Shown piece after piece: positions 61,501 through 64,000 of a stretch of 64,000 bases of DNA. A program made the translations under genes and the position numbers. This DNA comes from Ruminococcus sp. (GTDB lineage: Bacteria; Bacillota; Clostridia; Oscillospirales; Acutalibacteraceae): positions 124,001 through 188,000 of the forward strand of contig SFIQ01000001.1 in the NCBI GenBank assembly GCA_004555265.1, given 5' to 3'. Every line of letters begins with the position of its first letter. Position 1 is the stretch's first letter. The notes under the pieces are model-generated. The model did no database searches and was not told the DNA's origin. It saw only the letters and a program-made list of their open reading frames with translations.

Positions 61501-64000
61501 TTCCGCAGATACCGCCGATATCATTGCCCGTGCCGGAAACTACGCCTGTGTTATAGCAGTTTCTTATATCACCGCCGTAATTGTTTCCGCAGATACCGCC
61601 GACAAAATCAGTACCGTTGATATTGCTTGCGCTGTAACAGTTTTCTACTGTGCTGTAAGCTTCGCCGCATACGCCGCCGACCCTCATTCGTCCGCAGAAA
61701 TAGGAATCAACAACGCCCACATTGGAAATCTTACCGCTTGAGCCTAAATTCCCGAATAAGCCTATTTTATTTGCGCTTGAATCATTGAAATACAAGCCGC
61801 TTACCGTATGGTTTTGTCCGTCAAAGGTGCCGGTGTATGCGTTGCTCGAGCTGTTGCCGATCGGCGTCCAGACCTTGAAACTGCTTGTGTCGCTTGCAAG
61901 GGTACCGTCCGCATTCAAAACGCCTGTGTTTACTGTAATATCGTTCACAAGAACTGCGTTTGCGGAAAGGTTTTGAGCTGTGCCGTCGGTCAGCGTACCG
62001 TTTACAAGGGCGGCAAACCAATAAAGATTGCCTGCGTTCTTGATTTGATATACGCCGTCTATCAATTCGGCAGGCTTATACTCGCCGCCAATAGTGCAGA
62101 ATCCGTTGTCATAAGTATGGTCGGCATAATACGATTTTTCTGTGTTTTCATACGCAGAAGATACCGGCTCGCCGGGATTACCGATACAACCGGAATATGT
62201 TACATTACAATATACTGTACCGTGGGTATTATCCAGGACGGGGTAATCGTCTGTACCAAGTGTCTGATACCAGCTTTGTGTACCGTCGGTTACATTATCG
62301 TTCAAAACGAAAGTGATTTCGCCGCTTGCAAATTCCTCTGCGGTTTTGCTCTCGGTATTTGAAACCTTGCCGCTGCTTAATCCCACAGCATTTATATCGC
62401 ATTTAGCGGTGTCAAAATAACATTCGGAAATTGTACCGTTATTGCCGACAAATCCGCAAATATTGCCGATATAAAACGCTTCGGAACTGCTCAACAAACC
62501 GATATTATAACATTTTTCTATTGTGCCTTTATTGAGAATTCCGCAGATACCGCCGATATAATTGCCCGTGGCGGAAACTACGCCTGTGTTATAGCAGTTT
62601 CTTATATCACCGCCGTAATTGTTTCCGCAGATACCGCCGACAAAATCAGTACCGTTGATATTGCTTGTGTTGTAGCAGTTTTCCACCGTGCCGTATTTCG
62701 CACCGCAGATACCGCCGACACGCGCACCGCCGAAGAATAAGGAATCAACAACACCTACATTGGAAATCTTACCGTTTGTACCCAAAGTTCCGAATAAGCC
62801 TATGTTATTTACGCCTGAATCATTGAAATACAAACCGCTTACCGTATGGTTCTGTCCGTCAAAAATACCTGTGTATCGAGTGGGATACTCTCCGATAGGC
62901 GTCCAGGATTTGCCGCCGAAAACACCATCTTCATTTGCAATGTTTGTGTTTACGATAATATCGTTTACAAGCACCGCATCGGCAGAGGCGTTTTGCGCTG
63001 TGCCGTCTTTCAGCGTACCGTTTACAAGGGCGGCAAACCAATAAAGGTTACCTGCATTCTTGATCTGATATACGCCGTCTATCAATTCGGCAGGTTCACA
63101 CGCATCGCACATCGTGCAGAATCCGTTGTCATAAGTATGGTCGCCATAAACCGATTCCGGTGTATTTGCATACGCATCGGCAGGCTCACCGGGATTGTTC
63201 ACACAACCGGAATATACTGCGATGAGATACACTGTGCCGCGGGTATTATCAAGCACCGGGTAACCGTCTGTACCGATAGTCTGGTACCAACTTTGCGTAC
63301 CGTCGGTTACACCGTTATTCAAAAGATAAGCGACCTCACCCGACTCAAATTGTACAGAGGTTTTTGCCGTTGCTGTTGCTCCGGAATTACTTGCGCTGCC
63401 GAATCCACGGCTGCTGGAAGTATCAAGATAATAGTTATTAGCCAGATTTCCGGTGGTGTAACTCTTTGCCCAACCGATAACTGCTCCGCAATAGGTTGAA
63501 TTGCTGCCGTTGCTTACACTGCCGTAATTATAGCAATTCTTAACCATGGCTTTTGTATTGTTTACATATCCGAGAACACCGCCGACATAAGCACCGTCTT
63601 TTGAAGCGTTCACGGTACCGAAGTTTGCGCAGTTGCTGATTCTTCCGCCGTCGGATGTGTATCCGACTACACCGCCGATACAGTCGCTGGAATTCTGAAC
63701 ATTCAAATTTCCGTAATAAATGCATTTATCAACAACTGTCTCTTTGGTTAGGATAGAGCCTACAATACCGCCGACATGCTTTAACGCGACTGCTGTATTG
63801 GAAATGTTGACATAGGAAGCAACATTTCTGACGGTAGCACCGTCGGCACTGCCGACAATTGAGCCAATCCTTTCGCCGGCAGCAGAAAGCGTAATCTCGC
63901 CTTTCAGCGTAAAGTTCATAACCGTACCGTTCGCAGAACCGAAAAAGCCGGAGTAACTGGTTGTAGAAGTTATTTTAAAGTTTGAAACAGTATGGCCCTG
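58562..64000 (-). CDS. Giant GLUG-repeat surface protein with C-terminal dockerin, 5' end outside window
   Basis: The frame is open from the window edge to the stop at 58562, giving more than 1,800 residues. It consists of GLUG-type repeats (VGGVCG...NCYNTG, about 20-30 residues each). They are grouped into four near-identical units of about 340 residues, plus a partial one at the edge. Units are joined by short linkers with the pattern NGFCTxCG. The C-terminus is a type I dockerin with two calcium loops, DVNGDGLVDSTD and DANGDGVVDAFD, which bind a cohesin scaffold. No catalytic domain is visible. The start, signal peptide and first residues are missing. Confidence 0.9.
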   Translation of the reverse strand, partial: QGHTVSNFKITSTTSYSGFFGSANGTVMNFTLKGEITLSAAGERIGSIVGSADGATVRNVASYVNISNTAVALKHVGGIVGSILTKETVVDKCIYYGNLNVQNSSDCIGGVVGYTSDGGRISNCANFGTVNASKDGAYVGGVLGYVNNTKAMVKNCYNYGSVSNGSNSTYCGAVIGWAKSYTTGNLANNYYLDTSSSRGFGSASNSGATATAKTSVQFESGEVAYLLNNGVTDGTQSWYQTIGTDGYPVLDNTRGTVYLIAVYSGCVNNPGEPADAYANTPESVYGDHTYDNGFCTMCDACEPAELIDGVYQIKNAGNLYWFAALVNGTLKDGTAQNASADAVLVNDIIVNTNIANEDGVFGGKSWTPIGEYPTRYTGIFDGQNHTVSGLYFNDSGVNNIGLFGTLGTNGKISNVGVVDSLFFGGARVGGICGAKYGTVENCYNTSNINGTDFVGGICGNNYGGDIRNCYNTGVVSATGNYIGGICGILNKGTIEKCYNIGLLSSSEAFYIGNICGFVGNNGTISECYFDTAKCDINAVGLSSGKVSNTESKTAEEFASGEITFVLNDNVTDGTQSWYQTLGTDDYPVLDNTHGTVYCNVTYSGCIGNPGEPVSSAYENTEKSYYADHTYDNGFCTIGGEYKPAELIDGVYQIKNAGNLYWFAALVNGTLTDGTAQNLSANAVLVNDITVNTGVLNADGTLASDTSSFKVWTPIGNSSSNAYTGTFDGQNHTVSGLYFNDSSANKIGLFGNLGSSGKISNVGVVDSYFCGRMRVGGVCGEAYSTVENCYSASNINGTDFVGGICGNNYGGDIRNCYNTGVVSGTGNDIGGICGILNKGTIEKCYNIGLLSASEASYIGNICGFVGSNGTISECYFDAAKCDKNAVGRNNGTVEKTEGKTTTQFESGEVAYLLNRGVTNGTQKWYQTIGTDGAPVLDNTHGTVYFNATYPGCAGNPGEPETAEYSNTEKGIIYADHIYENGFCTVCGGYEAAELIDGVYQIKNAGNLYWFAALVNGTLTDGTAQNLSAKAVLVNDITVNTGVLNADGTLASDTSGFRVWTPIVGNSYPNNYAGTFDGQNHTVSGLYFNDSGVNNIGLFGHLGSSGKISNVGVVDSYFCGYQFVGGVCGAKYGAMENCYSASTVSGTESVGGVCGNNFNGKLLNCYNTGAVIGTGWYIGGVCGIVNNGGTIQNCYSTGTVGGSSDSSVGGVCGMNNRSSTISNCYFDSSKCDKNAVGLHNNGTVEKTEGKTTTQFESGEVAYLLNNSVSDGTQKWYQTIGTDGAPVLDNTHGTVYYGYSDCNGSERIYTNDPLYDTTEHSVVNGFCTKCGEYEAAELIDGVYQIKNAGNLYWFAALVNGTLTDGTAQNLSANAVLVNDITVNTGVLNADGTLVSDTSGFKVWTPIMGNSYPDYYAGTFDGQNHTVSGLYFNDSSVLRIGLFGVLGTNGKVYNVGVVDSYFCGYQLVGGVCGAKYGAVENCYSASTVSGTDSVGGVCGNNFYGSLLNCYNTGAVIGTRYYIGGVCGILNEGKIENCYSTGTVSGSSEPSVGGVCGLSFDIITNCYFDSSKCEKIAVGRNKGTVEKTEGKTAEQFASGEVAYLLNRGVTNGTQKWYQTIGEDSLPTLNNTRDTVYGGYGYCGSSERIYINTPITETRPDHSYTDGVCDMCGAEKSIVIIEADLHAEGLVLGVNTASDCIAELNTSEMYVEIKNINGVALTDTDLVGTGATITFYDRTTNAEIKTVTVVLYGDVNGDGLVDSTDKDTVMMKTVGAAEIENVWFSLAADANGDGVVDAFDAALINLQTANDYAISQKH
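58565..58770 (-). other. Dockerin type I region of the giant protein
   Basis: Two EF-hand-like calcium loops (DVNGDGLVDSTD and DANGDGVVDAFD) lie about 38 residues apart, followed by a short tail. The cohesin-recognition positions 10-11 of the loops are Ser-Thr and Ala-Phe, so the two halves are not a symmetrical pair. It implies a cohesin scaffold encoded elsewhere in the genome. Confidence 0.88.
59002..63088 (-). repeat. Tandem 1.02-1.04 kb coding repeat, four units
   Basis: Each unit begins with the codons for ELIDGVYQIKNAGNLYWFAAL, whose first codon lies at 63088, 62068, 61027 and 60001. Units are thus 1,020, 1,041 and 1,026 bases apart. Long stretches are identical at the nucleotide level, for example around the NGTLTDGTAQNLSA segment of units 2-4. 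The last unit ends at about 59000, before the dockerin linker. Copy number could change by recombination or be collapsed in assembly. Confidence 0.85.

Noticed and set aside
59231..62362. Repeated plus-strand frames antisense to the dockerin protein
   Set aside because: They recur with the 1-kb repeat and arise from it. None has a ribosome-binding site or family motif.

Overview
The window looks like a chromosomal segment of a moderate-GC member of the Clostridia, probably the Oscillospirales/Ruminococcaceae side. This is inferred from gene content, without a database search. The supporting signs are the order tig-clpP-clpX, the block lepB-lepB-rbgA-rnhB-yraN, a KtrAB potassium system, a split ThrE exporter, a PotABCD importer, A/T-rich sigma-A promoters, TTG starts behind strong Shine-Dalgarno sequences, tRNA genes encoding CCA, and a very large dockerin-bearing repeat protein. 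I see no prophage, insertion sequence, CRISPR array or rRNA.

Layout: (1) 1-5.6 kb holds a tRNA-Leu fragment, a copper island (csoR, copA fused in frame to copZ) and a convergent Zn/Cd island (arsR-type repressor, free HMA chaperone, CadA-like pump). (2) 5.7-16.2 kb, all minus, is a polysaccharide operon: UDP-galactopyranose mutase, four GT2 and one GT4 glycosyltransferases, a Wzy-like polymerase and a cytoplasmic GH2 beta-mannosidase. (3) 16.4-24.5 kb, mostly plus, has split ThrE, KtrB/KtrA, an ABC-F ATPase, a DUF3137-like membrane protein and a membrane-anchored parvulin foldase. (4) 24.5-28.8 kb, minus, has a divergent LCP-like protein, a transglutaminase-like protein and folE-folP-folB-folK. 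(5) 29-34 kb has an MFS transporter and tig-clpP-clpX. (6) 34-41.8 kb has a phosphoesterase, a DUF1540 peptide, thrC, the lepB/rbgA/rnhB/yraN/dipeptidase operon, tRNA-Arg and ychF. (7) 41.8-46.8 kb has an orphan PTS EIIC, a second ABC-F ATPase with a structured leader, and a priming glycosyl-1-phosphate transferase that could serve the polysaccharide locus 30 kb away. (8) 46.8-56.4 kb has potABCD, ybaK, trpS, a TetR-controlled ABC exporter and a polytopic membrane protein. (9) 56.6-64 kb has tRNA-Gly, a LytTR-PAS regulator, an unexplained stretch of consecutive hairpins, a 4'-phosphopantetheinyl transferase remnant and the 3' end of a giant GLUG-repeat dockerin protein that runs off the window.

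Metal repressors sit on their own promoters next to their pumps. The polysaccharide genes, priming transferase, LCP-like protein, KtrAB and foldase together suggest a locus for building and maintaining the cell envelope. The clp/tig, lepB and ychF blocks are ordinary housekeeping.

I did not find an unmistakable new defence or mobile system. The observations most worth a second look are the A7 tract that decides whether CopA is fused to CopZ, a terminator-like hairpin repeated four times, the Lys/Ala-rich tail on trigger factor, the palindrome covering the MFS promoter and leader, the leader of the second ABC-F gene, the orphan EIIC, the hairpin chain at 57.94-58.07 kb, and the 1-kb tandem modules of the dockerin protein.
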